64,000 bases of DNA from Streptomyces roseofulvus. Lineage in GTDB: Bacteria > Actinomycetota > Actinomycetes > Streptomycetales > Streptomycetaceae. The position numbers and the translations under genes are program-made. Positions within the stretch are counted from its first letter, which is position 1. Each line of letters begins with the position of its first letter. Shown here in pieces: positions 33,587 to 41,842 of the stretch. The stretch spans positions 2,480,001 through 2,544,000 of the forward strand of contig NZ_BAAAWE010000001.1 of assembly GCF_039534915.1 (NCBI RefSeq). The letters are read 5' to 3'. Below the pieces are notes generated by a model. It was not told the DNA's origin. It worked only from the letters and a program-made list of their open reading frames with translations, and searched no databases.

Positions 33587-34237
33587 TTGGACACGCCCTT
33601 CTCCACCGTCATCCGCACGGCCTCGCACGAGCAGCACACGGAGGCGGAGACGTCGTCCTTCATGGGCGACCTCCTCGGCGGGCGGCTCGGGGTGGACGCC
33701 TACGCCCGCTACACCGAACAGCTGTGGTTCGTGTACCGGGCGCTGGAGGAGGGTGCGGAGGCGCTGCGCGAGGACCCGGTCGCCGGCCCGTTCATACAGC
33801 CCGAGCTGTTCCGCACGGCCGCCCTGGAGGCGGACCTCGCCCATCTGCGCGGTCCCGGGTGGCGCGCCGGCGCCACGGCGCTGCCGGCCACCGAGGCGTA
33901 CGCGGCGCGGGTCGCCGAGTGCGCCCGCGAGTGGCCCGCCGGCTACGTCGCCCACCACTACACGCGCTACCTGGGCGATCTGTCGGGCGGTCAGATCATC
34001 CGCGACAAGGCCGAGCGGACCTGGGGCTTCGACCGCAAGGGCGACGGGGTGCGGTTCTACGTCTTCGACGCGATCGGCAATCCGGCGGCGTTCAAGCGGG
34101 CCTACCGCGAACTCCTCGACGGGGTGAACGCGGACGACCTGGAGAAGCAGCGGATCGTCGACGAGTGCAAGCGGGCCTTCGCCTTCAACACGGCCGTCTT
34201 CCGCGAGCTGGGCGGCGAGTTCCCGCTCAGCGCGTGA
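33587..34237 (+). CDS. Heme oxygenase (biliverdin-producing)
   Basis: A 216-residue all-helical enzyme that opens heme with O2 to release iron, CO and biliverdin. The heme-ligand His is in the N-terminal HEQHTEAE stretch (about residue 20) and the distal helix is YLGDLSGGQIIRD (about 130). Size matches HmuO-type bacterial enzymes. The TTG at 33587 has GGAGG 6 nt upstream and gives the expected N-terminus (FSTVIRTASHEQH). The iron box in front indicates iron control. The 3' end overlaps the convergent PhzF gene by 11 bp. Confidence 0.92.
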   Translation: MDTPFSTVIRTASHEQHTEAETSSFMGDLLGGRLGVDAYARYTEQLWFVYRALEEGAEALREDPVAGPFIQPELFRTAALEADLAHLRGPGWRAGATALPATEAYAARVAECAREWPAGYVAHHYTRYLGDLSGGQIIRDKAERTWGFDRKGDGVRFYVFDAIGNPAAFKRAYRELLDGVNADDLEKQRIVDECKRAFAFNTAVFRELGGEFPLSA

Positions 34238-34904
34238 GCGTTCCCTCCAGGCGGACCCGTCCGCCCAGCTCCACGATGCCGTCGGGTCCGGGCGCGGTCA
34301 GCAGCTGCGAACCCCGGCCCTGCGTGATGTTCAGGGCCCGGCCGAGTTCGGCGGTGAGCAGCAGGGCGGCCGCGCCGGTGGCCTCGTCCTCGTCGATGCC
34401 GTCGCCCCGGCCGGGGAAGGCGCGCGCCCGGATCCGTCCGGCGGCCTCCTCCTCCCACGCCCAGGCGTAGATCCACTCCCCCGGCGGCGGCACCTCCAGG
34501 GCCTCCACCTCGGCGGCGGTGCCGTACTGGCGCAGGGTGCGCGGCGGCGCCCATTCGGCGCGGGCCTCGATCCAGGTGAACTCGCCGTCGCCGCGCACCC
34601 ACACCTCGCCGGCGGGCGGGCAGATCACCTCCAGGTCGAGCAGCCAGGCGGTGCCGACGAGCGGGTGCCCGGCGAAGGGGAGCCGGAGTCCGGGGGTGTA
34701 GATGTCGACGACGCCGCGCTCGGGGTCGTCGACGAACACGGTCTCGCTGAAGCCGAGTTCCTTCGCGAGCGCCTGCCGGGAGGACTCGTCGGGGTGGGTG
34801 CGCCCGTCCCGTACGACTCCGAGGGCGTTGCCGTGGCGGCCGTCGCCCGCGCAGAAGACCCGCAGGACGTCGATCTCGGTGCCGGTCTCGCCAGTCGTGT
34901 TCAT
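34227..34904 (-). CDS. PhzF-family protein (isomerase/epimerase fold)
   Basis: A 225-residue protein, shorter than full PhzF (about 280). It shows LRVFCAGDGRHGNALGVV at the N-terminus, the catalytic-type Glu in ALAKELGFSETVFV, and PFAGHPLVGTAWLL, and in the C-terminal half DEDEATGAAALLL. These are the family's two pseudo-repeats. The reaction is unknown; relatives isomerise small metabolites or act in phenazine synthesis. The start is the ATG at 34904; a frame extending further upstream runs into low-complexity, non-conserved sequence. Confidence 0.85.
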   Translation of the reverse strand: MNTTGETGTEIDVLRVFCAGDGRHGNALGVVRDGRTHPDESSRQALAKELGFSETVFVDDPERGVVDIYTPGLRLPFAGHPLVGTAWLLDLEVICPPAGEVWVRGDGEFTWIEARAEWAPPRTLRQYGTAAEVEALEVPPPGEWIYAWAWEEEAAGRIRARAFPGRGDGIDEDEATGAAALLLTAELGRALNITQGRGSQLLTAPGPDGIVELGGRVRLEGTLTR

Positions 34905-35164
34905 GGCGGAATTGAACCATCCAGAGACGGACGGCAGGGCCGCACCGCCGTTTCCGGGGCGCGGCCCGTCCGGTGTCCCGCGGGTCGTCCCCCAGGTCGC
35001 CCCCCAGGTCGTCCGCGACGGGATGCCCATGGGTGAAATCCGCACAAACCGTCCCGCTTGACCGGGCCTTGACCGGGTGATGGGGCGGTCATGGCGGGCC
35101 CGTGACCACCCCGTGTCCGATCCTCCGGACGTGAGAGTCACATCACTGGACGTGTGGGTTTGAC
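34905..35164. other. Intergenic gap between the PhzF gene and the efe operon
   Basis: No gene is visible. The sequence has a run of CCCC-AGGTCG-like short repeats (CGGGTCGTCCCCCAGGTCG, 34980-34998) and then AT-richer DNA toward the efeO promoter. Confidence 0.5.
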
Positions 35165-35198
35165 TGAGGTAAGCCTCGGTTAAGTTAGGTCCGCCTCA
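35165..35198 (+). promoter_or_regulatory. Two adjacent iron boxes in front of efeO
   Basis: TGAGGTAAGCCTCG (35165-35178, core GAGGTAAGCCTC is a palindrome) and TTAGGTCCGCCTCA (35185-35198) are both variants of the DmdR1/IdeR operator, 20 bp apart and close to a TTGACT -35-like hexamer (35160-35165). They lie 40-73 bp before the efeO start, which implies iron repression of the whole efeOBU operon. Confidence 0.65.
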
Positions 35199-35237
35199 GC
35201 GGCAATCCCCGTCCCGTCGCCCCGTCCTGGAGCCCCC

Positions 35238-36392
35238 ATGCGAGCCGTCCGCACCACCGCCGTCACCGCCCTGGCGGGCGCCGCCGTCCTCGCCGCCGTC
35301 ACCGGCTGCACGGCGAAGAGCGACGCCAAGGGCGACGCCGACGGCATCACCGTCACCGCCAAGGACGACTCGTGCGAGGTGTCGAAGAAGGAGTTCCCGG
35401 CCGGCCACGTCACCCTGAACGTGGAGAACCGCGGCTCCAAGGTCACCGAGGTCTACGTCCTCTACCCGGACGACCGGATCGTCACCGAGCGCGAGAACAT
35501 CGGCCCCGGCACGAAGGCCGCGCTCACCGCCGAGATCAAGGCCGGCTCGTACGCGATCGTCTGCAAGCCCGGCATGACCGGCGCCGGCATCCGCCAGACC
35601 GTCACCCTCACCGGCGGCGCCTCCGCCCCGAAGCGCTCCGCCGAGATGGACGCCGCCGTCGCCGCGTACCGTCAGTACGTCCAGGCCCAGGCCGACGAGA
35701 CGCTGCCCAAGGTGAAGGTCTTCACCGACGCCGTCCGCGCCGGTGACCTGGAGGCCGCGAAGAAGGCGTACGCCGCCTCCCGCATCGGCTGGGAGCGCAC
35801 CGAGCCCGTGGCCGAGTCCTTCGGCGACATCGACCCGAAGGTCGACGTCCGCGAGGACGGCCTGGAGGAGGGCCAGGACCCGGCGAAGGACTGGACCGGC
35901 TGGCACCGCCTGGAGAAGGCGCTCTGGCAGGACAAGAAGATCACCACCCGCGAGAAGCAGCTCGCCGACCTGCTCGACAAGGACCTCGCGGACTGGGTGA
36001 AGCGGGTCGGCAAGGCCGAGATCACCCCCACCTCCATGGCCAACGGCGCCAAGGAGCTCCTCGACGAGGTCGCCACCGGCAAGGTCACCGGCGAGGAGGA
36101 GCGCTACTCCCACACCGACCTGGTCGACTTCAAGGCCAACGTCGAGGGTGCCCAGAAGTCCTTCGAACTGCTCAAGCCCGTCGCCGCCAAGAACGACGCG
36201 GCGCTCGTCGCCGAACTGGACAAGCAGTTCGCCGCGCTGAACACGCTGCTCGACAGGTACCGCGCCGACAAGACCGGTTACGACTTCACCTCCTACGACA
36301 AGGTCGGCAAGGCCCAGCGCAAGGAGCTGTCGGACGGCGTCAACGCGCTGGCCGAGCCGCTCTCCAAGCTCGCCGCGGCGGTCGTGAAGTGA
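35238..36392 (+). CDS. efeO: EfeO iron uptake lipoprotein (cupredoxin + M75)
   Basis: A 384-residue lipoprotein with signal peptide and lipobox AVTGC (Cys24). Residues about 30-125 form the cupredoxin-like domain and about 135-384 the imelysin-like M75 domain with GWHRLE (GxHxxE, about residue 222), the metal site of EfeO. It captures iron at the cell surface for EfeU, with EfeB. It is the first gene of efeOBU; its stop overlaps the efeB start (GTGA). Confidence 0.93.
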   Translation: MRAVRTTAVTALAGAAVLAAVTGCTAKSDAKGDADGITVTAKDDSCEVSKKEFPAGHVTLNVENRGSKVTEVYVLYPDDRIVTERENIGPGTKAALTAEIKAGSYAIVCKPGMTGAGIRQTVTLTGGASAPKRSAEMDAAVAAYRQYVQAQADETLPKVKVFTDAVRAGDLEAAKKAYAASRIGWERTEPVAESFGDIDPKVDVREDGLEEGQDPAKDWTGWHRLEKALWQDKKITTREKQLADLLDKDLADWVKRVGKAEITPTSMANGAKELLDEVATGKVTGEEERYSHTDLVDFKANVEGAQKSFELLKPVAAKNDAALVAELDKQFAALNTLLDRYRADKTGYDFTSYDKVGKAQRKELSDGVNALAEPLSKLAAAVVK

Positions 36393-37624
36393 CCCCCGCG
36401 CCCGCCCGCCGCACCGTCCTCGCCGCCGGCGGGGGCCTCGCCCTCGGTGCCGCCGTCGCCGGCGGCACCGTGGCGCTGACCCGTGACGGGGACGCCACGG
36501 CGCCCGTCGCCGACAGCGGCGCCGCCGTCCCCTTCCACGGCGCCCACCAGGCCGGCATCGCCACCCCCGTCCAGGACCGGCTGCACTTCGCCGCCTTCGA
36601 CGTCACCACCGACGACCGCGAGAAGCTGGTGAGGCTCCTCAAGGAGTGGACACGGGCCGCCGAGCGGATGACCGCCGGGCGCGAGGTCGGCGAGGGCGCC
36701 TACGGCGGGCTGCCGGAGGCGCCGCCGGACGACACCGGCGAGGCGCTCGGCCTCAAGCCGTCCCGGCTCACCCTCACCCTCGGCTTCGGCCCCTCCCTCT
36801 TCGACGGGCGCTTCGGCCTGAAGGACAGGCGGCCCGGCGACCTGGTGGAGCTGCCCAGGTTCCCGGGCGACAACCTCGATCCGGCGCGCAGCGGCGGCGA
36901 CCTGTGCGTGCAGGCGTGCGCCGACGACCCGCAGGTCGCCGTGCACGCCATCCGCAACCTCGCCCGGATCGGCTTCGGCACGGTCGCGGTCCGCTGGTCC
37001 CAGCTGGGCTTCGGCAAGACGTCCTCGACGACCCCGGACGCGCAGACCCCGCGCAACCTCTTCGGCTTCAAGGACGGCACCCGGAACATCGCCGGCACCG
37101 ACGCCGCCGCCCTCGACCGGCACGTCTGGGTCGGCCCGAAGGACGCCACCGGCGGCGGCGCCTGGATGGCCGGCGGCTCGTACCTGGTCGCCCGCCGGAT
37201 CCGGATGAACGTCGAGACCTGGGACCGCACCCCGCTCGCCGAGCAGGAGGACATCTTCGGCCGGGACAAGAAGGAGGGCGCGCCGGTCGGCAAGGCCGGC
37301 GAGCACGACGAGCCGTTCCTGAAGGCGATGAAGCCGGACGCGCACGTCCGGCTCGCCCACCCGGACGCCAACGGCGGGGCGACCCTGCTGCGCCGCGGCT
37401 ACTCCTTCACCGACGGCACGGACGGCCTGGGCCGGCTGGACGCGGGCCTGTTCTTCCTCGCGTACCAGAAGGACGTGCGGGCCGGCTTCGTCCGCGTGCA
37501 GACCGCGCTCGCGAAGTCGGACGCCCTCAACGAGTACATCCAGCACGTCGGTTCGGCGGTCTTCGCCGTCCCGCCGGGCGTCCGCGACGCGGACGACTGG
37601 TGGGGCCGCGGCCTTTTCTCGTAA
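36389..37624 (+). CDS. efeB: EfeB deferrochelatase/DyP-type heme peroxidase
   Basis: A 411-residue exported heme protein. The N-terminus ARRTVLAAGGGLALGAAVAG has twin arginines and fits a Tat signal. The DyP fold shows FGFKDGTRN (GxxDG motif with catalytic Asp, about residue 230) and the proximal heme His in the HVRLAHPDANG segment. It oxidises ferrous iron or removes iron from heme outside the cell. The GTG at 36389 overlaps the efeO stop. Confidence 0.92.
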   Translation: MTPAPARRTVLAAGGGLALGAAVAGGTVALTRDGDATAPVADSGAAVPFHGAHQAGIATPVQDRLHFAAFDVTTDDREKLVRLLKEWTRAAERMTAGREVGEGAYGGLPEAPPDDTGEALGLKPSRLTLTLGFGPSLFDGRFGLKDRRPGDLVELPRFPGDNLDPARSGGDLCVQACADDPQVAVHAIRNLARIGFGTVAVRWSQLGFGKTSSTTPDAQTPRNLFGFKDGTRNIAGTDAAALDRHVWVGPKDATGGGAWMAGGSYLVARRIRMNVETWDRTPLAEQEDIFGRDKKEGAPVGKAGEHDEPFLKAMKPDAHVRLAHPDANGGATLLRRGYSFTDGTDGLGRLDAGLFFLAYQKDVRAGFVRVQTALAKSDALNEYIQHVGSAVFAVPPGVRDADDWWGRGLFS

Positions 37625-37643
37625 ACCCTGGGAGGTACCCGCC

Positions 37644-38522
37644 GTGTTCGGCAACTATCTGATCGGCCTCCGCGAGGGCCTGGAGGCCAGCCTCGTCGTC
37701 TGCATCCTCATCGCCTATCTGGTGAAGACCGGCCGCCGGGACGCGCTGAAGCCGATCTGGACCGGCATCGGCGTGGCGGTCGGCATCGCGCTCGCCTTCG
37801 GCGCCGGCCTGGAGTTCGGCTCACAGGAGCTGACCTTCGAGGCGCAGGAGCTGCTCGGCGGCTCGCTGTCCGTCCTCGCCGTGGTCCTGGTGACCTGGAT
37901 GGTCTTCTGGATGAAGAAGACCGCCCGGCACCTGCGGGCGGAGCTGCACGGCAAGCTGGACGCGGCCCTCGCGATGGGCACCGGCGCGCTGGTCGCCACC
38001 GCCTTCCTGGCCGTCGGCCGGGAGGGCCTGGAGACCGCGCTCTTCGTGTGGGCGTCGGTGCGGGCCTCCTCCGACGGCAGCCACGCGCCGCTGATCGGCG
38101 TGGTGCTCGGCCTGCTGACGGCGGTGCTCCTCGGCTGGCTGTTCTACCGGGGCGCGCTGAGGATCAACCTGGCGAAGTTCTTCACCTGGACCGGCGGGCT
38201 GCTGGTCGTGGTGGCGGCGGGCGTCCTCGCGTACGGCGTGCACGACCTCCAGGAGGCGCGCTTCCTCGGCGGCCTCGCGGACAAGGCGTTCGACGTCTCG
38301 GCGACGGTCCCGCCGGACAGCTGGTACGGCACCCTCCTCAAGGGCGTGTTCAACTTCCAGCCCGACCCGACGGTCCTTCAGGTCACGGTGTGGGCGCTGT
38401 ATCTGATCCCGACGCTCGCGTTCTTCCTCGCCCCGATAGGGTCGGGTCCGTCCGTGCGCGTGGAGAAGCAGAAGGCGACCGATGAGAAGGCTGAGGCTGG
38501 AGCGGCAGACCCGGCGGTCTGA
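37644..38522 (+). CDS. efeU: EfeU ferrous iron permease (FTR1 family)
   Basis: A 292-residue membrane protein with seven helices. The two iron-binding REGLE motifs are present: LREGLEASLV in helix 1 and GREGLETALF in helix 4. It moves iron delivered by EfeO/EfeB across the membrane. GGGAGG precedes the GTG at 37644. The 20-bp gap to efeB indicates co-transcription. Confidence 0.95.
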   Translation: MFGNYLIGLREGLEASLVVCILIAYLVKTGRRDALKPIWTGIGVAVGIALAFGAGLEFGSQELTFEAQELLGGSLSVLAVVLVTWMVFWMKKTARHLRAELHGKLDAALAMGTGALVATAFLAVGREGLETALFVWASVRASSDGSHAPLIGVVLGLLTAVLLGWLFYRGALRINLAKFFTWTGGLLVVVAAGVLAYGVHDLQEARFLGGLADKAFDVSATVPPDSWYGTLLKGVFNFQPDPTVLQVTVWALYLIPTLAFFLAPIGSGPSVRVEKQKATDEKAEAGAADPAV

Positions 38523-39519
38523 GGGACGGCGGGGACGGCGTCCCGCGAGGGCCCTGGCGTACGTGGCCGCGGCGACCGTCGTGGCGCTGACGGCGAGCGG
38601 CTGTGTGACCGTCCACGGCGAGACCGCGGTCGTGCCGGGCGCGACGGCGGAGGAGGCGACGGCGGCGCTGACCGGCTTCGTCACCGCGTTCAACCGGGCC
38701 GACAAGGCCAACGACCCGAAGCTCGACGCCCAGCAGGTCACCGGCCCGCTGGGGGCGATCAACCAGGCCGGACTGAAGTCGAAGTCGGTGACCCAGCCGG
38801 AGGGCAATCCGGAGCACAAGCCGCTGGAGCTGCGCGACGCCCGCTTCCTGGTCCCCAGGAAGGCGGGCTGGCCGCGCTGGTTCGTCGCGGACACCGACGC
38901 CAACCGGGACGACGGCACGCCCGGGGCGGACAACCGCTGGCTGGTCGCGTTCGTCCGCAACGGCCCCGACCAGGACTGGAAGGCCGCGCACCTGGTGATC
39001 CTCGGCCGGGACGAGGTGCCCGAGTTCGCCGAGGCGGACGGGGGCCTGGTGCCGGTCGCGGCCGGCTCGGACGCGCTCGCGGTCGCCCCCGGCGAGCTGA
39101 GCGAGCGGTACGCCGCGTACCTGAAGGACGGCGGGACGAGTCCGTTCGCCGCCGGCGCGCACACCACCGAGTGGCGCGAGAAGCGGGCCCGTGTCGCCCA
39201 GCGGCCCGGCCTGGCCACCCAGTTCCTCGACCGGGCCGCCGACACGGGCGACTTCGCGCCGCTGGCCCTCGGGACGGCGGACGGCGGGGCGCTGGTCTTC
39301 TTCGCCAGCCGCCACTTCGAGCGGCAGACCACCTCGCCGGGCTACCGGCCGAAGCTGGGCCCGGAGCTGCGGGCCCTGATGAAGGGCGAGATCAAGAACA
39401 CGGTGACCAAGGAGTGGGTGTCCAGCCAGGCCGTCCTGGTGAAGCCGGCGGGCACCGAGCGGGACGCGGTCACCTTCGCGGGCCGGCTCCAGGGCGTGGT
39501 GGCCGTCGAGGGCTCGTAG
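38482..39519 (+). CDS. Lipoprotein of unknown function downstream of efeU
   Basis: A 345-residue lipoprotein with a long basic lead and lipobox LTASGC (Cys about 41). The remainder is extracytoplasmic with no recognised domain; RWFVADTDANRDDG and LVFFASRHFERQT are notable stretches. It overlaps efeU by 41 bp, so it is part of the operon, but a role in iron uptake is only suggested by position. Confidence 0.75.
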   Translation: MRRLRLERQTRRSEGRRGRRPARALAYVAAATVVALTASGCVTVHGETAVVPGATAEEATAALTGFVTAFNRADKANDPKLDAQQVTGPLGAINQAGLKSKSVTQPEGNPEHKPLELRDARFLVPRKAGWPRWFVADTDANRDDGTPGADNRWLVAFVRNGPDQDWKAAHLVILGRDEVPEFAEADGGLVPVAAGSDALAVAPGELSERYAAYLKDGGTSPFAAGAHTTEWREKRARVAQRPGLATQFLDRAADTGDFAPLALGTADGGALVFFASRHFERQTTSPGYRPKLGPELRALMKGEIKNTVTKEWVSSQAVLVKPAGTERDAVTFAGRLQGVVAVEGS

Positions 39520-39593
39520 CGGCGTGCCGGAGGCCCGGGGGCAGCGGGCCCAGCGGGCTCCGGTGGCCAGGAGGCTCACGGGGCTCGACAGGC

Positions 39594-40367
39594 TCAGCGG
39601 GTGAGGGGCCAGGCGATCTCGTGGGCCCCGTGCCCGTCCCCGGTCTCCTGCTCGGCGGCGTGCCGGGCGCAGGCGTCGGTGAGGGTCTCCAGCAGGTTCA
39701 GCGGGTCGGGCAGGGCGTGCTCGGGGCCGCGGACCCAGCCGACGACCGGGTGGTCGTCCTCGTCGCCGGGCAGCCGGGCGGGCGGGACCAGGACGTAGCT
39801 GCCGCGGCAGTGCCAGCGCAGGCCGGGATGCTCGTCCATGGTCTCGGGATGGCAGTCCAGCTCGCAGGGCCACCACTCGTCCTCGTCCTCGGGGGTGCCG
39901 CGGGTGGCGGTGAAGAAGAGCATCCGGCCGCCGTCGCCGGTGCTGTCCGGGGACTCGGCGACCGGTCCGACCTCGACGCCGTCGGCGAGCAGCCGCTCCA
40001 GGGCGGCCCGGCCGGCCGGCAGCGGCACGTCGAGGACGTCGTGGACCATGCCGGTGGCGGTGACGAAGTTCGCGCGGGGCTCGTTCCGCGCCCAGCGCTC
40101 GATCTGCGCGCGGTCGGTGGTCGACTGGGTCTGCCAGGCGAAGGAGACCGGGTGCCGGGCCGGGGTGGGACAGCCGATCCGCTCACAGGAACAGCTGTAG
40201 CCGACGGGGTAGGCGGCGGGGGCCAGGGGCAGGCCGGCGGCGGCGATGGCCAGGAGCAGCGTCTCGCGGGTGTTCCCGTCGTCGGCCGCGGCCCGTTTCG
40301 GGCGCCTGCGCAGCCACTGTGCGAGTTTGCTCTCCGTGCCGCGGTAGCGGCCGATGCCGTCGCCCAT
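39594..40367 (-). CDS. Prim-pol-like protein, degenerate catalytic motif
   Basis: A 257-residue protein whose N-terminal half resembles a bifunctional DNA primase/polymerase domain: LPLAPAAYPVGYSCSCERI, PTPARHPVSFAWQTQSTTD, WARNEPRANFVTATG and VHDVLDVP in place of the h-D-h-D metal motif. The GG-H motif appears as CRGSYVLVPPARLPG only in part, so activity is doubtful. Cys pairs (CSCERIGC) may bind zinc. It is a stable chromosomal family in Streptomyces as far as I recall. GAGGGG precedes the ATG. Confidence 0.7.
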   Translation of the reverse strand: MGDGIGRYRGTESKLAQWLRRRPKRAAADDGNTRETLLLAIAAAGLPLAPAAYPVGYSCSCERIGCPTPARHPVSFAWQTQSTTDRAQIERWARNEPRANFVTATGMVHDVLDVPLPAGRAALERLLADGVEVGPVAESPDSTGDGGRMLFFTATRGTPEDEDEWWPCELDCHPETMDEHPGLRWHCRGSYVLVPPARLPGDEDDHPVVGWVRGPEHALPDPLNLLETLTDACARHAAEQETGDGHGAHEIAWPLTR

Positions 40368-40478
40368 CTATCCCCTCACAGCTCATGCTCGCCCGGTCGG
40401 CTCTGCCCATGGTCCCACCATCCTGCTCCCCGGGTGACCGGAGTGGGGAACCCGGGCCGGTGACGACGCTCACGCTCG

Positions 40479-41102
40479 TCACGGCCGGGGCGTGAGGCCG
40501 CGCAGGGCGAGGTCGACGAGGGCGTCGGCGTAGGCGTGGGTCAGCGGTCCGGTGCGGTGCATCCACCGGTGGTGCAGCGGTCCGACCAGGAGTTCGGTGG
40601 CGAGCCGGGCGTCGGCGTCCGGGTCCGCCTGCCCGGCGGCCTGGGCGGCCTCGATGCGCCGGGCGAACAGCTCCAGTTGCGGCGTGAGGAGGGCGGCGGT
40701 GAAGCGGGCCCCGAGCTCGGGATCGGTGCAGCCCTCGGCGGCGAGCGCCCGGGTGGGGGCGTCGTAGCGGGGGTCGTTCAGCTCGTCCACGGTGGCCCGC
40801 AGCACGACCCGCAGGTCGGCGGCGAGGTCCCCGCTGTCGGGCAGCCCGGCCTGCCCGGGCGCGGCCCCGGCCTCCTCGGCGGCGCGGGCGGCGAGGTCGA
40901 GGTAGGCGTCGAGCAGCACGGCCGCCTTGGAAGGCCACCACCGGTAGATGGTCTGCTTGCCGACACCCGCGCGCGAGGCGATCCCCTCGACGGTGGTCTT
41001 CGCGTACCCCACCTCGGAGACGAGACCGAGCGCGGCGTCGAAGATGGCACGACGAGACCGCTCACTGCGCCGCGAGGCATCGGGAATTCTGGGCTCGGAC
41101 AT
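40479..41102 (-). CDS. TetR-family regulator
   Basis: A 207-residue repressor. The helix-turn-helix is YAKTTVEGIASRAGVGKQTI followed by YRWWPSKAAVLLDAY; the C-terminal domain (TetR_C_16-like, LRVVLRATVDELNDP, TELLVGPLHHRWMHRTGPL) is of the AcrR type. An operator and a leaderless promoter precede it, so it is autoregulated. The ATG at 41102 is 7 nt after TAGCGT. Its other target is unknown; the repeat array lies upstream, then ddaH on the other strand. Confidence 0.9.
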   Translation of the reverse strand: MSEPRIPDASRRSERSRRAIFDAALGLVSEVGYAKTTVEGIASRAGVGKQTIYRWWPSKAAVLLDAYLDLAARAAEEAGAAPGQAGLPDSGDLAADLRVVLRATVDELNDPRYDAPTRALAAEGCTDPELGARFTAALLTPQLELFARRIEAAQAAGQADPDADARLATELLVGPLHHRWMHRTGPLTHAYADALVDLALRGLTPRP

Positions 41103-41109
41103 GATCCCC

Positions 41110-41140
41110 ACGCTACCACCTGACGAGACGCACCGTCTCG
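41110..41140 (-). promoter_or_regulatory. Leaderless promoter and TetR operator
   Basis: CGAGACG-CAC-CGTCTCG (41124-41140) is a perfect 7-bp inverted repeat with 3-bp spacer. On the minus strand it is followed after 8 bp by TAGCGT (41115-41110), then 7 nt and the ATG. The operator therefore covers the -35 to spacer region. Confidence 0.65.
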
Positions 41141-41159
41141 CCCGGTGGGGGGTGGGGCG

Positions 41160-41720
41160 GACGCCGTGCCGGCGACGGCGGGCGCCGTGTCCCGACCTCG
41201 GACCGGGGCGGGCGCCGGTGTCCCGACCTCGGCCCGGGCGGGCGCCGGTGCCGACCTCGACCCGGGCGGGCGCCGGTGCCGACCTCGGCCATGCGCCCGT
41301 AGCCGGCGACGGCCTGGGCGGGGGTCCGGCTGGACCAGGCGCCGGAGGTCCGGCCTCGGCCAGGCGCCGGAGGTCCGGCCTCGGCCAGGCGCCGGAGGTC
41401 CGGCCTCGGCCAGGCGCCGGAGGTCCGGCCTCGGCCAGGCGCCGGAGGTCCGGCCTCGGCCAGGCGCCGGAGGTCCGGCCTCGGCCAGGCGCCGGAGGTC
41501 CGGCCTCGGCCAGGGGCCGGTGTCCGGCCTTGGCCGCTCGGCCATGTCTCTGGCCTCGGCCGGGGGCTGGTGCCCGGCAGCGGTTACGCGGCCTGAGCCG
41601 GCGGCGGGTGGGCGCCGGTGTCCCGGCCTCGGCCGGGGGCGGGTGCGTCGGCCTCGGCCCGAGGCGGGTCCCGGGTCGGCTCGGGTCGGGTGGGGGGCGG
41701 GCCGGTGGCGCGGTGGGGTC
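41160..41720. repeat. GC-rich repeat region with a 25-bp tandem array
   Basis: From 41341 to 41515 a 25-bp unit (GCCGGAGGTCCGGC then CTCGGCCAGGC) is repeated seven times without change, starting at 41341, 41366, 41391, 41416, 41441, 41466 and 41491, then a degenerate copy at 41516. Each unit holds the inverted repeat GCCGGA-GG-TCCGGC. To the left (41170-41310) is an older, degenerate array of GGGCGGGCGCCGGTG-type units; decayed copies continue to the right. 25 is not a multiple of 3 and no conserved protein is seen, so this is non-coding. Confidence 0.85.
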
Positions 41721-41842
41721 GAGTGTGTGTACGGGGGGCGAACCACCCGAACGGTCCACTGCGCGCGGGCCGCTGAGAGCGGACCATGGCTCCACCGATC
41801 CACGGCCCGCGTCGCGGGCCGCCCGTCCGTGAGGAGGCCCGA

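Noticed and set aside
41341..41540. Possible CRISPR array
   Set aside because: The 25-bp units are directly adjacent with no unique spacers, and no cas genes are present.
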